32,324 nt of DNA. It comes from Flavobacteriaceae bacterium (lineage in GTDB: Bacteria > Bacteroidota > Bacteroidia > Flavobacteriales > Flavobacteriaceae). The stretch is from NCBI GenBank assembly GCA_018608725.1, contig JABAZA010000004.1, positions 1 through 32,324 of the forward strand. The letters are read 5' to 3'. Position numbers and translations under genes: made by a program. Positions within the stretch are counted from its first letter, which is position 1, and every line of letters starts with the position of its first letter. Positions 1-7,580 of this stretch are shown piece by piece. Under the pieces are notes generated by a model. The model had not been told where the DNA came from and ran no database searches. It saw only the letters and a program-made list of their open reading frames with translations.

Positions 1-75
1 AAAATTAAATTTGATCGTTCTGCCATCTCAATGGAAATGAGTCAAAAGCTTAATACACCTCCAGTAAAGAAATAA
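1..75 (+). CDS. C-terminal tail of an unidentified gene (partial)
   Basis: An open frame runs from the left edge through 24 codons to a TAA at 73-75; the peptide ends KLNTPPVKK. A strong hairpin terminator follows 6 bp later, which supports a real gene end. Too little is present to assign a family. Confidence 0.55.
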   Translation, partial: KIKFDRSAISMEMSQKLNTPPVKK

Positions 76-81
76 CATTCT

Positions 82-112
82 AAAAAAGCCGCTAATTTTA
101 GCGGCTTTTTTT
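82..112. terminator. Bidirectional intrinsic terminator
   Basis: Perfect 7-bp GC-rich stem GCCGCTA (88-94) / TAGCGGC (99-105) with loop ATTT, preceded by six A and followed by seven T. It can therefore stop transcription from both sides: the partial gene on + and pepT on -. The pepT stop codon (111-113) lies inside the T-tract, so the pepT mRNA terminates almost at its stop codon. Confidence 0.9.
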
Positions 113-1352
113 ATAGATAACGTTTCTGAGTTAGATCGGCTATTTTACAAATTACTTCTGTAGCACTCAAAATACTTTCCAAAGGCACATATTCATAACG
201 ACCATGGAAATTGTGACCTCCTGCAAAAATATTTGGACATGGGAGTCCCATAAAACTCAATTGTGAGCCGTCTGTTCCTCCTCTTATAGGTTTTATTAAT
301 GGTTGGATGTTGAGTGCTTTCATGGCCTCTTCTGCAATGTCCACAATATGCATTACAGGTACAACCATTTCTTTCATATTGTAATATTGATCTTTGAGCT
401 CGATTTCAAAAATAGGGCTCCCAAATTTTCTATTTAGAGTATCAACTAAATCAATAAGATGTTGTTTTCGTGCCTCAAATTTATCTCGATCGTGATCTCT
501 TACAATGTATTGTAAAACAGTATCTTCAACTTTTCCTGACATACTGTGTAAGTGATAAAACCCTTCGTATCCTTCAGTTTGTTCTGGAGTTTCATCTTTT
601 GGAAGCGCTTCTACAAACTTAGAGGCATAATACATCGAATTGATCATTTTTCCCTTAGCATAGCCTGGATGCACAATTTTACCTTTTACTTTTATGATGG
701 CTCCTGCCGCATTAAAATTTTCATACTCCAATTCTCCAATCTGACTTCCATCCATGGTATAAGCCCAATCCGCTCCAAATTTTTTGACATCAAATTTATG
801 TGCCCCTCGACCAATTTCTTCATCTGGAGTAAACCCAACTTTAATTGTGCCATGCTTTATTTCAGGATGCTGAATAAGGTATTCCATTGCACTTACAATT
901 TCGCAAACCCCTGCTTTATCATCTGCTCCTAAAAGTGTTGTGCCATCTGTTGTAATCAGAGTTTGTCCTTTATAGAGTAATAAATCTTCAAAATAATCGG
1001 GAGATAATACGATGTTTTCTGTTTCATTTAAGACAATATCAGACCCATCATAATTTTCCGTTATTTGAGGGTTTACATTTTTAGCTGTAAAATCTGGAGA
1101 CGTATCAAAATGAGATATAAATCCAATTGTTGGTACGTTGTGATCAACATTAGAAGGTAAGGTTGCCATGATGTAAGCATTGTCATCTATTGAAACGTCA
1201 TGCATGCCAATGGTTTTCAGTTCCTCAGCTAGTTTATTCGCCAAGTTCCATTGCTTTTCAGTACTCGGAGTTGATGAAGAATTTGGATCGCTCTCCGTGT
1301 CTATTTTTACATACCCAATAAATCGATTCAGAATGTGCTTTTTATCTAACAT
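111..1352 (-). CDS. pepT: Peptidase T (tripeptide aminopeptidase)
   Basis: Cytosolic zinc aminopeptidase of family M20B that removes the N-terminal residue from tripeptides. Seen in the sequence: HFDTSPD (first zinc-ligand motif, H81/D83 counted from the chosen start), [12 protein letters not shown] (bridging Asp), TPDEEIG (catalytic Glu pair), [14 protein letters not shown], the dimerisation-domain segment [15 protein letters not shown], and the C-terminal [14 protein letters not shown] with the last zinc His. The length of 413 aa is close to the roughly 408 aa of E. coli PepT. The frame is open 16 codons further upstream to 1400, but that extension runs through a good promoter (1370-1400), so I place the start at the ATG at 1352 (protein begins [11 protein letters not shown]). 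It is a single gene, divergent from pyrD. Confidence 0.95.
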   Translation of the reverse strand: MLDKKHILNRFIGYVKIDTESDPNSSSTPSTEKQWNLANKLAEELKTIGMHDVSIDDNAYIMATLPSNVDHNVPTIGFISHFDTSPDFTAKNVNPQITENYDGSDIVLNETENIVLSPDYFEDLLLYKGQTLITTDGTTLLGADDKAGVCEIVSAMEYLIQHPEIKHGTIKVGFTPDEEIGRGAHKFDVKKFGADWAYTMDGSQIGELEYENFNAAGAIIKVKGKIVHPGYAKGKMINSMYYASKFVEALPKDETPEQTEGYEGFYHLHSMSGKVEDTVLQYIVRDHDRDKFEARKQHLIDLVDTLNRKFGSPIFEIELKDQYYNMKEMVVPVMHIVDIAEEAMKALNIQPLIKPIRGGTDGSQLSFMGLPCPNIFAGGHNFHGRYEYVPLESILSATEVICKIADLTQKRYL

Positions 1353-1369
1353 ATAATTTTGTCTTTGGT

Positions 1370-1400
1370 CAAAAATAATTAACCCCGCCTTCAAACACAA
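1370..1400 (-). promoter_or_regulatory. Bacteroidota-type promoter for pepT
   Basis: Reading the minus strand: TTG (1400-1398), 20 bp, then TATTTTTG (1377-1370), which matches the -33 TTG / -7 TAnnTTTG pattern of Bacteroidota sigma factors. It would start RNA about 10-15 nt before the pepT ATG at 1352. Its position inside the longer possible reading frame argues against the upstream start. Confidence 0.6.
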
Positions 1401-1439
1401 GAGTTCCCTTGCTTTCTTTTATATTGTATCAATTTAATG

Positions 1440-1447
1440 TATTTTTG
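1440..1447 (+). promoter_or_regulatory. Candidate -7 box for pyrD
   Basis: TATTTTTG fits TAnnTTTG and lies 17 bp before the pyrD ATG. No TTG sits at the ideal distance upstream (the nearest, at 1424-1426, is only 13 bp away), so this is a -7 match only. Confidence 0.35.
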
Positions 1448-1464
1448 CACTCAAAATACGCTTC

Positions 1465-2508
1465 ATGTACAAATCAATTATACGTCCAATTCTGTTTAAA
1501 TTTGATCCTGAAGTCGTTCATTACTTTACGTTTGATGCCATCAAACTGTTATCCAAAATTCCTGGTATTCCTTTTTTAATTCGACGTTTATTTCAATTAA
1601 AACATCCTGTTTTAGAACGCGAATTGTTTGGGCTTCGTTTTAAAAACCCTGTTGGGCTTGCAGCGGGATTTGATAAGAATGCAGTATTGTATAACGAGCT
1701 TGCAAACTTTGGGTTTGGATTTATTGAAATTGGAACTGTCACTCCAAAACCACAAGAAGGAAATCCTAAAAAACGTTTATTTAGACTTCAAGCGGATCGC
1801 GGAATTATCAACAGAATGGGCTTTAATAATGCCGGTTTAGAAGCTGCTATTGTACAGCTAAAGAAAAATAAAAAACAACTAATTATAGGAGGTAATATTG
1901 GAAAAAACACCCAAACCCCACCAGATGGATATACTGCTGATTATTTAGAGTGTTTTGAAGCACTGCATCCCTATGTAGATTATTTTGTTCTGAATGTGAG
2001 CTGCCCCAATGTTGGGAGCCATGCCAAGCTCAATGATAAGGATTATCTAGAGGAGTTGATAAAAGCTGTTCAAACGTTAAATACCACTTTTGAAGTGTCT
2101 AAACCGATTCTTTTAAAAATCGCTCCCGACCTAAACGAAACCCAATTGGACGAAATTATAGAACTTGTGTTGGGAACCAAATTAGAAGGTGTTATTGCTT
2201 CCAACACCTCTGTTTCTAGAGAGAACCTTCAAACAGATGCTACAACTTTAGAAGCCATTGGAAATGGTGGGTTAAGCGGTCAACCGATCAAAGAAAAAAG
2301 TACTCAAGTCATTAAATATTTATCAGAGAAAAGTCAAAAAGCATTTCCAATTATTGGAGTCGGTGGGATCCACTCCGAACAAGATGCTTTAGAAAAAATT
2401 GCTGCAGGTGCCGATTTGGTTCAACTTTATACAGGGTTTATTTACGAAGGACCTGCCCTTGTAAAGCGTATTAATAAAGCGCTTTTGAAGTCAGCTCTTA
2501 AACACTAA
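1465..2508 (+). CDS. pyrD: Dihydroorotate dehydrogenase (quinone), class 2
   Basis: Oxidises dihydroorotate to orotate in pyrimidine synthesis, passing electrons through FMN to membrane quinone. The class 2 assignment comes from the N-terminal amphipathic extension ([20 protein letters not shown], quinone/membrane-binding) ahead of the barrel. Further class 2 features are [12 protein letters not shown], the [21 protein letters not shown] segment, NRMGFNN, the catalytic-serine motif [26 protein letters not shown], and the phosphate-binding end GVGGIHS and [13 protein letters not shown]. Length 347 aa is normal. The LysE-type gene starts 5 bp downstream, so the two probably share a transcript. 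Confidence 0.96.
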   Translation: MYKSIIRPILFKFDPEVVHYFTFDAIKLLSKIPGIPFLIRRLFQLKHPVLERELFGLRFKNPVGLAAGFDKNAVLYNELANFGFGFIEIGTVTPKPQEGNPKKRLFRLQADRGIINRMGFNNAGLEAAIVQLKKNKKQLIIGGNIGKNTQTPPDGYTADYLECFEALHPYVDYFVLNVSCPNVGSHAKLNDKDYLEELIKAVQTLNTTFEVSKPILLKIAPDLNETQLDEIIELVLGTKLEGVIASNTSVSRENLQTDATTLEAIGNGGLSGQPIKEKSTQVIKYLSEKSQKAFPIIGVGGIHSEQDALEKIAAGADLVQLYTGFIYEGPALVKRINKALLKSALKH

Positions 2509-2513
2509 TCAGT

Positions 2514-3137
2514 TTGAATACAGAACTGCTCATTTCATTCGTCATTGCGACTGCTACCTTGGCAATCACTCCCGGTCCAGATAATATTTTTGTGCTTATT
2601 CAAAGTATGACCTATGGAAAAAAACAAGGCATGGCCATTGTATGCGGACTGATATCAGGCTGCTTAATCCACACCTCTTTAGTCGCTTTTGGCTTGTCTT
2701 CTTTTATAAAATCAAATACAGAACTTTTATTTGGTCTTAAATTACTCGGAGCAGGCTATCTGTTGTTTTTAGCATTTCAAGTTTTTAAATCCACAGAAAT
2801 TATCAATACTACAAACCCAACAACAGAAAGTAAATCGGTATTAGCCTTGTTTAAACAAGGGTTTGTCATGAACGTTATTAATCCAAAAGTTTCCATATTT
2901 TTTATGGCCTTTTTTCCAGCATTCTTGTTTAGTGAAACAAAGTCTTTAATCCTTCAGTTTTACACCCTTGGATTTTTATTTATGTTCACGTCTTTTTTAA
3001 TTTTCTCTATACTTGTATTTTTTTCAAGTTCGGTAGGATCCGTGTTAAAATCAAACAGTCGTTTTGGGACCGTGCTTAAGTGGCTTCAGATTACAGTTTT
3101 TTTAGGAATTACAATTTTTATACTAATTTCAAATTGA
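2514..3137 (+). CDS. LysE/RhtB family amino-acid exporter
   Basis: Predicted inner-membrane exporter of the LysE/RhtB superfamily (207 aa, about six hydrophobic segments). The family hallmark is the N-terminal TPGPDN motif (ATLAITPGPDNIFVL), followed by the conserved GKKQGMAIVCG loop and a central NVINPKVSIFF motif. The start codon is TTG at 2514: no ATG lies nearby, and the N-terminus MNTELLISFVIA is exactly where the family begins, so the TTG start is well supported. It lies 5 bp after pyrD and 3 bp before the next small gene. The substrate cannot be told from sequence; amino acids or related metabolites are usual for the family. Confidence 0.9.
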   Translation: MNTELLISFVIATATLAITPGPDNIFVLIQSMTYGKKQGMAIVCGLISGCLIHTSLVAFGLSSFIKSNTELLFGLKLLGAGYLLFLAFQVFKSTEIINTTNPTTESKSVLALFKQGFVMNVINPKVSIFFMAFFPAFLFSETKSLILQFYTLGFLFMFTSFLIFSILVFFSSSVGSVLKSNSRFGTVLKWLQITVFLGITIFILISN

Positions 3138-3140
3138 TTG

Positions 3141-3380
3141 ATGGAAAAAATTAAACTTATTTGGGATTTTAGAGGTCCCGCAAGCCCTCAAACAGCAGCT
3201 CATTTTAAGATACATTTGTTAGAATACTTTGCATCCGAAAAAATACTCTTGATAGAATCGGGGGTTGAATCCATGAATGAACACCACCATTATACCTATG
3301 CCGTGATTGATAAACAAAATTTAGAGGTAATTAAATCGGCACTCAAACCGACAAGAGGTCAGCTCGTAAAAGCAAATTAA
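3141..3380 (+). CDS. Small conserved-looking cytosolic protein, function unknown
   Basis: 79-residue soluble protein starting at ATG 3141, just after the stop of the LysE-type gene (a TTG at 3138 would add one residue). It begins MEKIKLIWDFRGPASPQTAAHF, has a central acidic stretch and a His cluster (NEHHHYTYAVID), and ends in a basic tail. It has no signal peptide or membrane segment. Tight coupling to the exporter gene suggests co-transcription. I believe similar short WDFRGP proteins occur in other flavobacteria, but I cannot assign a function. Confidence 0.75.
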   Translation: MEKIKLIWDFRGPASPQTAAHFKIHLLEYFASEKILLIESGVESMNEHHHYTYAVIDKQNLEVIKSALKPTRGQLVKAN

Positions 3381-3385
3381 TTTCC

Positions 3386-4363
3386 TTATTTGTACGTTTC
3401 TAAAAGGGTGTATTGTGCTTTGATGGCTTCTGTAAATTCAGATTTCATGCTTGCCACAAGTTCCGCAACAGATGGTGAATCATGGATGCTAGTGACTCCT
3501 TGACCAGCAGACCATATGGTAGCCCATGCTTTTGCTTCATTTTCTTGAGCAGTAAGCTCTTTTCCAAAGTCAATTTTCTTTTGTTGACTAAGCATTTCTT
3601 CTGTAATGCCCATAGCTTCCATACTCGGACGTAAAAAATTAGCTGCTACCCCTGAGATTGCAGCAGTATAAACCACATCATTAGCACCACTCGAAATAAT
3701 CATATCACGATATTCTTTGGGTGCCTTACTTTCTTTTGTATTGATAAATCGAGTTCCCATATAGGCAATGTCAGCGCCCATTTGCATTGCAGAAGCGATG
3801 TCACGCCCGTTACTGATACACCCAGATAAGATCACGGTTTTCTTAAAAATACTTTTAATTTCAGCGATCAAAGGCATTGGGTTGAGCGTGCCTGCATGCC
3901 CACCTGCTCCTGCAGCAACTACGATCAGTCCATCCACATTGGCTTCCGCAGCTTTTTCTGCATGGCGTTTTTTGATTACATCATGAAATACCAAGCCTCC
4001 ATAGCTATGAACAGCATCAACCAACTGAGGGACGGCTCCCAAGGACGTAATTATAATTGGCACTTGGTGTTTGATGCAAATTGCCAAATCTGCCTGCACT
4101 CGTGGATTGGATTGATGCACGATTAAATTTACTCCATAAGGTGCGGGTTTAGTCCCTGTTTCTTTTTCAAAATCGGCAAGTGCTGTTTTAATTTCGATCA
4201 ACCATTCTTCAAAGCCTTCTGTTGTGCGTTGGTTCAATGCTGGGAACGTTCCAACAATTCCGTTTTTACAACATTCAATGACCAGTTTTGGGCCAGAAAT
4301 TAAAAACATTGGTGCCGCAATGGCTGGGATGGAAAGTTCTTTTATAAATGATGGTTGACTCAT
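3386..4363 (-). CDS. Nitronate monooxygenase / NAD(P)H-dependent flavin oxidoreductase family protein
   Basis: FMN-dependent TIM-barrel enzyme of the nitronate monooxygenase (2-nitropropane dioxygenase-like) family, 325 aa, cytosolic. Seen: N-terminal PAIAAPMFLISGPKLVIE (flavin-binding start), PYGVNLIVH, ITSLGAVP, the AAGAGGHAG motif carrying the likely catalytic His156, VILSGCISNGRDIASAMQMGADIAYMGTRF (phosphate-binding end of the barrel), and a C-terminal GQGVTSIHDSPSVAELV. In this family these motifs mark nitronate-oxidising enzymes, but related members are enoyl-ACP reductases (FabK) or uncharacterised oxidoreductases, so the substrate is uncertain. It is convergent with the small gene to its left, with only 5 bp between stop codons. 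Confidence 0.88.
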   Translation of the reverse strand: MSQPSFIKELSIPAIAAPMFLISGPKLVIECCKNGIVGTFPALNQRTTEGFEEWLIEIKTALADFEKETGTKPAPYGVNLIVHQSNPRVQADLAICIKHQVPIIITSLGAVPQLVDAVHSYGGLVFHDVIKKRHAEKAAEANVDGLIVVAAGAGGHAGTLNPMPLIAEIKSIFKKTVILSGCISNGRDIASAMQMGADIAYMGTRFINTKESKAPKEYRDMIISSGANDVVYTAAISGVAANFLRPSMEAMGITEEMLSQQKKIDFGKELTAQENEAKAWATIWSAGQGVTSIHDSPSVAELVASMKSEFTEAIKAQYTLLETYK

Positions 4364-4536
4364 AGGATTTATTTTTTAGATTCTCATTGCAATATAAGAC
4401 TTGTATTTTAGATATTCGTCTTAATTAAAAAGAGCTCTTAAATTTAGAGTTTAGATTTTTACATTTTGACTCAATTCAGAACACAGTTAAAAGGTTAATA
4501 TTATGATAAACATAAATAATTTTGTTTAATTAAAGT

Positions 4537-4544
4537 TATATTTG
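4537..4544 (+). promoter_or_regulatory. Candidate -7 box for the GLPGLI gene
   Basis: TATATTTG matches TAnnTTTG, 30 bp before the preferred ATG at 4575. The nearest upstream TTG (4522-4524) is only 12 bp away, so the -33 part is poor. The box overlaps the alternative TTG start at 4542, which favours the downstream ATG. Confidence 0.35.
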
Positions 4545-4574
4545 ATTAAACAAAAATTACAAAAACCGCTTTCA

Positions 4575-5399
4575 ATGAAAACAAAAATATTTAACAGCCT
4601 TGCGTTTATATTTATATTCATACTCTTTACAAGTGTACATGAACAAAAATTTTTACAGGAGTTTCAGGCTAAGGCCTATTATTTTTCTAAATCTAAAATG
4701 GATCTTGGAAAGTGGGGTGCTCGTCTTAGTGAAGCTCAAAAGAAAGAAGTTGAGGCACGAATGAAAAACAGACTCGAAAAAGGCTATGTTTTGTCTTTTA
4801 ATAAAGAAGAATCTGTATTTATTGAGGAGGATCAATTGGATGCAATTTCTGGAGCGACCGATTCTTGGGGTAAAAACTTTGCGCCTGGCAAACAATATAA
4901 AAATGTAAAAACAAATACCCAGTTACAAGAGCAAGAGTTTTATGGTAAAAAGTTTTTGGTCAAGGATGTATTACAACCTATAGACTGGAGTTTAGGATCT
5001 GAAACAAAAAAGATAGGAAATTATTCCTGTTTCAAAGCAACTGCCTCAATTCCATCCGATGAATTGACATGGTATTCCTTTTCTTGGGATAAGTTAAGAA
5101 ACTCTGCAGAATCCGATTCTACTGGGCTAAAAGAGGTCAAGATGACACAAATAGAGGCATGGTATGCTCCTCAAATTCCGGTACGCCATGGGCCTTTAGA
5201 TTATTGGGGTTTACCAGGTTTAATTTTAGAAGTTAGTGCTAACAATACAACCATGCTTTGCTCAAAAATAATCATTAATCCAGGTGAAATTATTGAGATT
5301 GAAGCTCCTGCCAAAGGCAAAGAAGTTTCTAAAACTGAGTACCAGAATATCATTACCGATAAAATGAAAGAGTTTCGAAATAATCGTAGGAGGCGTTAG
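4575..5399 (+). CDS. GLPGLI family secreted protein
   Basis: Exported protein of the GLPGLI family (TIGR01200), a Bacteroidota family of unknown function. The name motif is present in WGLPGLILEV (residues about 211-220 from the chosen start), preceded by the conserved AWYAPQIPVRHGP stretch. The start is ATG 4575 (MKTKIFNSLAFIFIFILF), giving a clean signal peptide followed by 250 or so soluble residues; an upstream TTG at 4542 would add 11 residues in front of the signal. The C-terminus is very basic (EFRNNRRRR). It is a single gene between a divergent flavoenzyme and the arginine operon. Family members are thought to act in the cell envelope, but no activity is known. Confidence 0.88.
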   Translation: MKTKIFNSLAFIFIFILFTSVHEQKFLQEFQAKAYYFSKSKMDLGKWGARLSEAQKKEVEARMKNRLEKGYVLSFNKEESVFIEEDQLDAISGATDSWGKNFAPGKQYKNVKTNTQLQEQEFYGKKFLVKDVLQPIDWSLGSETKKIGNYSCFKATASIPSDELTWYSFSWDKLRNSAESDSTGLKEVKMTQIEAWYAPQIPVRHGPLDYWGLPGLILEVSANNTTMLCSKIIINPGEIIEIEAPAKGKEVSKTEYQNIITDKMKEFRNNRRRR

Positions 5400-5539
5400 T
5401 TTGTAAATATTAACCTGCGACTTTTTCATTATTTAGATTTTTTTTTTAATTATTTTCAGTCAACACAGTGGTATTTTTAGAATATCGGAAAAAGATAAAC
5501 TATTTCAGTACCCTGTCGTGTCTCACTTTAATTAATTTT

Positions 5540-5547
5540 TATATTTG
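5540..5547 (+). promoter_or_regulatory. Candidate promoter of the arginine operon (-7 box)
   Basis: TATATTTG fits TAnnTTTG. Nineteen bp upstream is GTG (5518-5520) in the -33 position, one base off TTG. RNA would start near 5553-5555, giving a leader of about 220 nt before the first enzyme gene, about 40 nt of it before the leader peptide. Confidence 0.5.
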
Positions 5548-5592
5548 ACTCATATTTATAAGACGATATTTTTATTGTTGACAACATTTATA

Positions 5593-5688
5593 ATGGACTT
5601 ACATAATTTTAAAACCCTCATTACCCCAACGGCTATTCTTTATAGCCCCGGTTTTGCACGTCCTCGTATCACTCGTCGTCGCCCTTAG
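5593..5688 (+). CDS. Arginine-rich leader peptide of the arg operon
   Basis: A 31-codon frame, ATG 5593 to TAG 5686-5688, begins MDLHNFKTLITP and ends ARPRITRRRP. Five of the last nine residues are Arg, three of them consecutive, all written with CGT or CGC and none with AGA/AGG. It stands alone in the 373-bp gap before the arginine genes, 45 bp after a -7 box, and is followed by segments that can form alternative hairpins (5692-5728). This is the classic layout of an attenuator leader peptide: ribosomes would stall at the CGY codons when charged Arg-tRNA is scarce. The function is inferred, but the codon content and position make chance unlikely. Within the frame, GGCTA (5631-5635) and TAGCC (5643-5647) form a further hairpin. 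Confidence 0.8.
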   Translation: MDLHNFKTLITPTAILYSPGFARPRITRRRP

Positions 5689-5752
5689 GGTGTTCAATCA
5701 GTTTCTGAACTTAGGTGTGTCCGGTTCATCTTTTCAATTTCATCTTTTTTTT
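5680..5752 (+). promoter_or_regulatory. Putative attenuator (alternative hairpins plus T-tract)
   Basis: Segment 1 GTTCA (5692-5696), segment 2 TGAAC (5706-5710) and segment 3 GTTCA (5724-5728): segment 2 can pair with 1 or 3, not both. Pairing 2:3 may be extended by an inner GG (5714-5715)/CC (5721-5722) and is followed by T-rich sequence with a run of eight T at 5745-5752. Inference: a ribosome paused at the Arg codons leaves segment 1 free (1:2, read-through), while one reaching the stop codon covers segment 1 (2:3, termination). CGCCC/GGGTG (5680-5692) can also pair around the stop codon. The stems are short and the T-run lies 16 nt from stem 2:3, so the exact fold is uncertain. Confidence 0.5.
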
Positions 5753-5772
5753 ATCAACTTAAATCTTAAATA

Positions 5773-6390
5773 ATGGACATCATTATTGCAGATAAATCAC
5801 ATACAATCTACGCTCAAACTATTTGTAACGCTATCGAAGATGCTGCACAGGTAAGAGGTACAGGAATCGCAAAACGTTCCGTAGAATATATTATTTCTAA
5901 AATGGAAACCAATAATGCTGTTATAGCCTTAGAAGGATATGACTTTGCAGGTTTTTGCTATATAGAAACTTGGAGTCACGATAAATTTGTGGCCAATTCG
6001 GGTCTCATCGTAAATCCGGATTTTAGAAATCAAGGTTTAGCCAAAAAAATTAAACAAGTTGTTTTTGAACACTCAAGAACTAAATATCCAAATGCAAAAA
6101 TATTCAGCATCACTACGGGGCTTGCCGTGATGAAGCTCAACACTGCTTTGGGGTATAAACCTGTCACTTTTTCGGAACTAACCGACGAACCTTCTTTTTG
6201 GAAGGGCTGTCAAACATGTAAAAATTACGATGTGCTTCAACGCACAACACAAAGCATGTGTTTGTGTACGGGGATGTTATATGATCCGAGTTCTAAACCA
6301 GAACCCTCCCCAAAAAAAATTAAAGAAAAAAACTTTCTAAGATTAAAAAGTATCAAGCAAAGCTTGTTTCTTAAAAAACATAAAAAATGA
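5773..6390 (+). CDS. GNAT family N-acyltransferase, probable first step of arginine synthesis (N-acylglutamate synthase)
   Basis: 205-aa cytosolic protein with a GNAT fold. The acyl-CoA pyrophosphate-binding motif is visible as NPDFRNQGLAKKIKQ (R85/Q87/G88/A90), followed by the substrate strand FSITTGLAVMKLNTALGYKPV. It heads an otherwise complete arginine operon that has no argA or argJ, so the natural inference is that it acylates glutamate (acetyl or succinyl donor, see argF'). After the GNAT core comes CQTC (146-149) and CLC (163-165), which could form a four-Cys metal site, and then a basic, Lys-rich tail of about 35 residues. The stop overlaps the argG ATG by 4 bp (ATGA). The family is firm; the specific reaction is inferred from context. 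Confidence 0.82.
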   Translation: MDIIIADKSHTIYAQTICNAIEDAAQVRGTGIAKRSVEYIISKMETNNAVIALEGYDFAGFCYIETWSHDKFVANSGLIVNPDFRNQGLAKKIKQVVFEHSRTKYPNAKIFSITTGLAVMKLNTALGYKPVTFSELTDEPSFWKGCQTCKNYDVLQRTTQSMCLCTGMLYDPSSKPEPSPKKIKEKNFLRLKSIKQSLFLKKHKK

Positions 6391-7580
6391 ATAATTCCAA
6401 AAAACTAGTTATAGCATACAGTGGAGGTTTAGATACCTCTTATTGCGCCGTTTCTTTGTCAAAAGCAGGTTACGAAGTGCATGCCGTCAGTGTCAACACA
6501 GGAGGGTTTTCTAAAAGTGACGTTCAAACCATTGAGCAAAATGCCTATAAAATGGGGGTTTCAACCTATAAAAATATTGAAGCCGTTACCACTTTTTATC
6601 AAAAAGTAGTCAAGTTTCTTATTTTTGGTAATGTCTTAAAAAACAATACCTACCCCTTATCGGTTAGTGCAGAACGTATTGTGCAGGCCATTGAAATTAT
6701 TGAGTATGCAAAATCTATAGGTGCACAGTTCATAGCCCATGGGAGTACAGGAGCAGGAAATGATCAAGTACGTTTTGATATGATTTTCCAAACCCTTGCA
6801 CCAGAAATAGAAATCATCACGCCTATAAGAGATCAAAAACTTACAAGACAAGATGAAATCGCTTATTTGAAATCAAATGGTATTGATTTGGATTGGGAAA
6901 AAGCCAAATATTCTATCAACAAAGGACTTTGGGGTACGAGTGTTGGAGGGGATGAAACACTCACCTCTCATTTGGCATTGCCAGAATCGGCCTATCCGTC
7001 TCAGTTAGAATCAGAAACTCCTGAAACTGTTACCCTCACCTACACAAAAGGAGAGTTAACCGCAGTAGATGGTATTGAGAATTCTCCTGAAATCAATATC
7101 CAAGCTCTTGACGACCGCGCATCAAAATTTGCTATTGGTAGAGATATTCATGTGGGCGATACTATTGTTGGTATTAAAGGTCGTGTTGGTTTTGAAGCGG
7201 CTGCCGCACTCATTATAGTCAAAGCACATCATTTGCTTGAAAAACACACTTTGACTAAATGGCAACTCCAACATAAAGATTATTTATCTAATTTTTATGG
7301 AATGCATTTGCATGAAGGTCAGTATTTAGATCCTGTGATGCGCGATATGGAAGCGTTTTTAAATAGCAGTCAACAGAGCGTATCGGGATCGGTAGAAGTG
7401 ATTTTAAAACCCTATCATTTTTCAATCAATGGAATTCAATCGAAACATGATTTGATGAGTGCAAAGTTTGGAAGTTATGGTGAAGTTAACAACGGTTGGA
7501 CCGCAGAAGAAGCCAAAGGGTTTATTAAGATTAACGGCAATCAAAACAAGATATATCAACAAATAAATTCGGAATTATGA
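6387..7580 (+). CDS. argG: Argininosuccinate synthase
   Basis: Joins citrulline and aspartate using ATP to form argininosuccinate, the seventh step of arginine synthesis. Seen: N-terminal P-loop of the N-type ATP pyrophosphatase fold KLVIAYSGGLDTSYCA, the HGSTGAGNDQVRFDM motif (citrulline/aspartate binding), ITPIRD, and SINKGLWGTSVGG. At 397 aa it matches the family. It starts by a 4-bp ATGA overlap with the upstream GNAT gene and ends with another into argC, indicating translational coupling. Confidence 0.96.
   Translation: MNNSKKLVIAYSGGLDTSYCAVSLSKAGYEVHAVSVNTGGFSKSDVQTIEQNAYKMGVSTYKNIEAVTTFYQKVVKFLIFGNVLKNNTYPLSVSAERIVQAIEIIEYAKSIGAQFIAHGSTGAGNDQVRFDMIFQTLAPEIEIITPIRDQKLTRQDEIAYLKSNGIDLDWEKAKYSINKGLWGTSVGGDETLTSHLALPESAYPSQLESETPETVTLTYTKGELTAVDGIENSPEINIQALDDRASKFAIGRDIHVGDTIVGIKGRVGFEAAAALIIVKAHHLLEKHTLTKWQLQHKDYLSNFYGMHLHEGQYLDPVMRDMEAFLNSSQQSVSGSVEVILKPYHFSINGIQSKHDLMSAKFGSYGEVNNGWTAEEAKGFIKINGNQNKIYQQINSEL

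Noticed and set aside
552-932. 126-codon open frame on + inside pepT
   Set aside because: Antisense shadow of a well-supported gene; the product has no domain and an implausible composition.
1353-1400. 16-codon N-terminal extension of PepT
   Set aside because: It overlaps the TTG-N20-TATTTTTG promoter, and the known family N-terminus matches the ATG at 1352.
4430-4439. 10-bp perfect palindrome AAGAGCTCTT between the flavoenzyme and GLPGLI genes
   Set aside because: Short, single and without a partner site or promoter context; expected by chance in AT-rich intergenic DNA.
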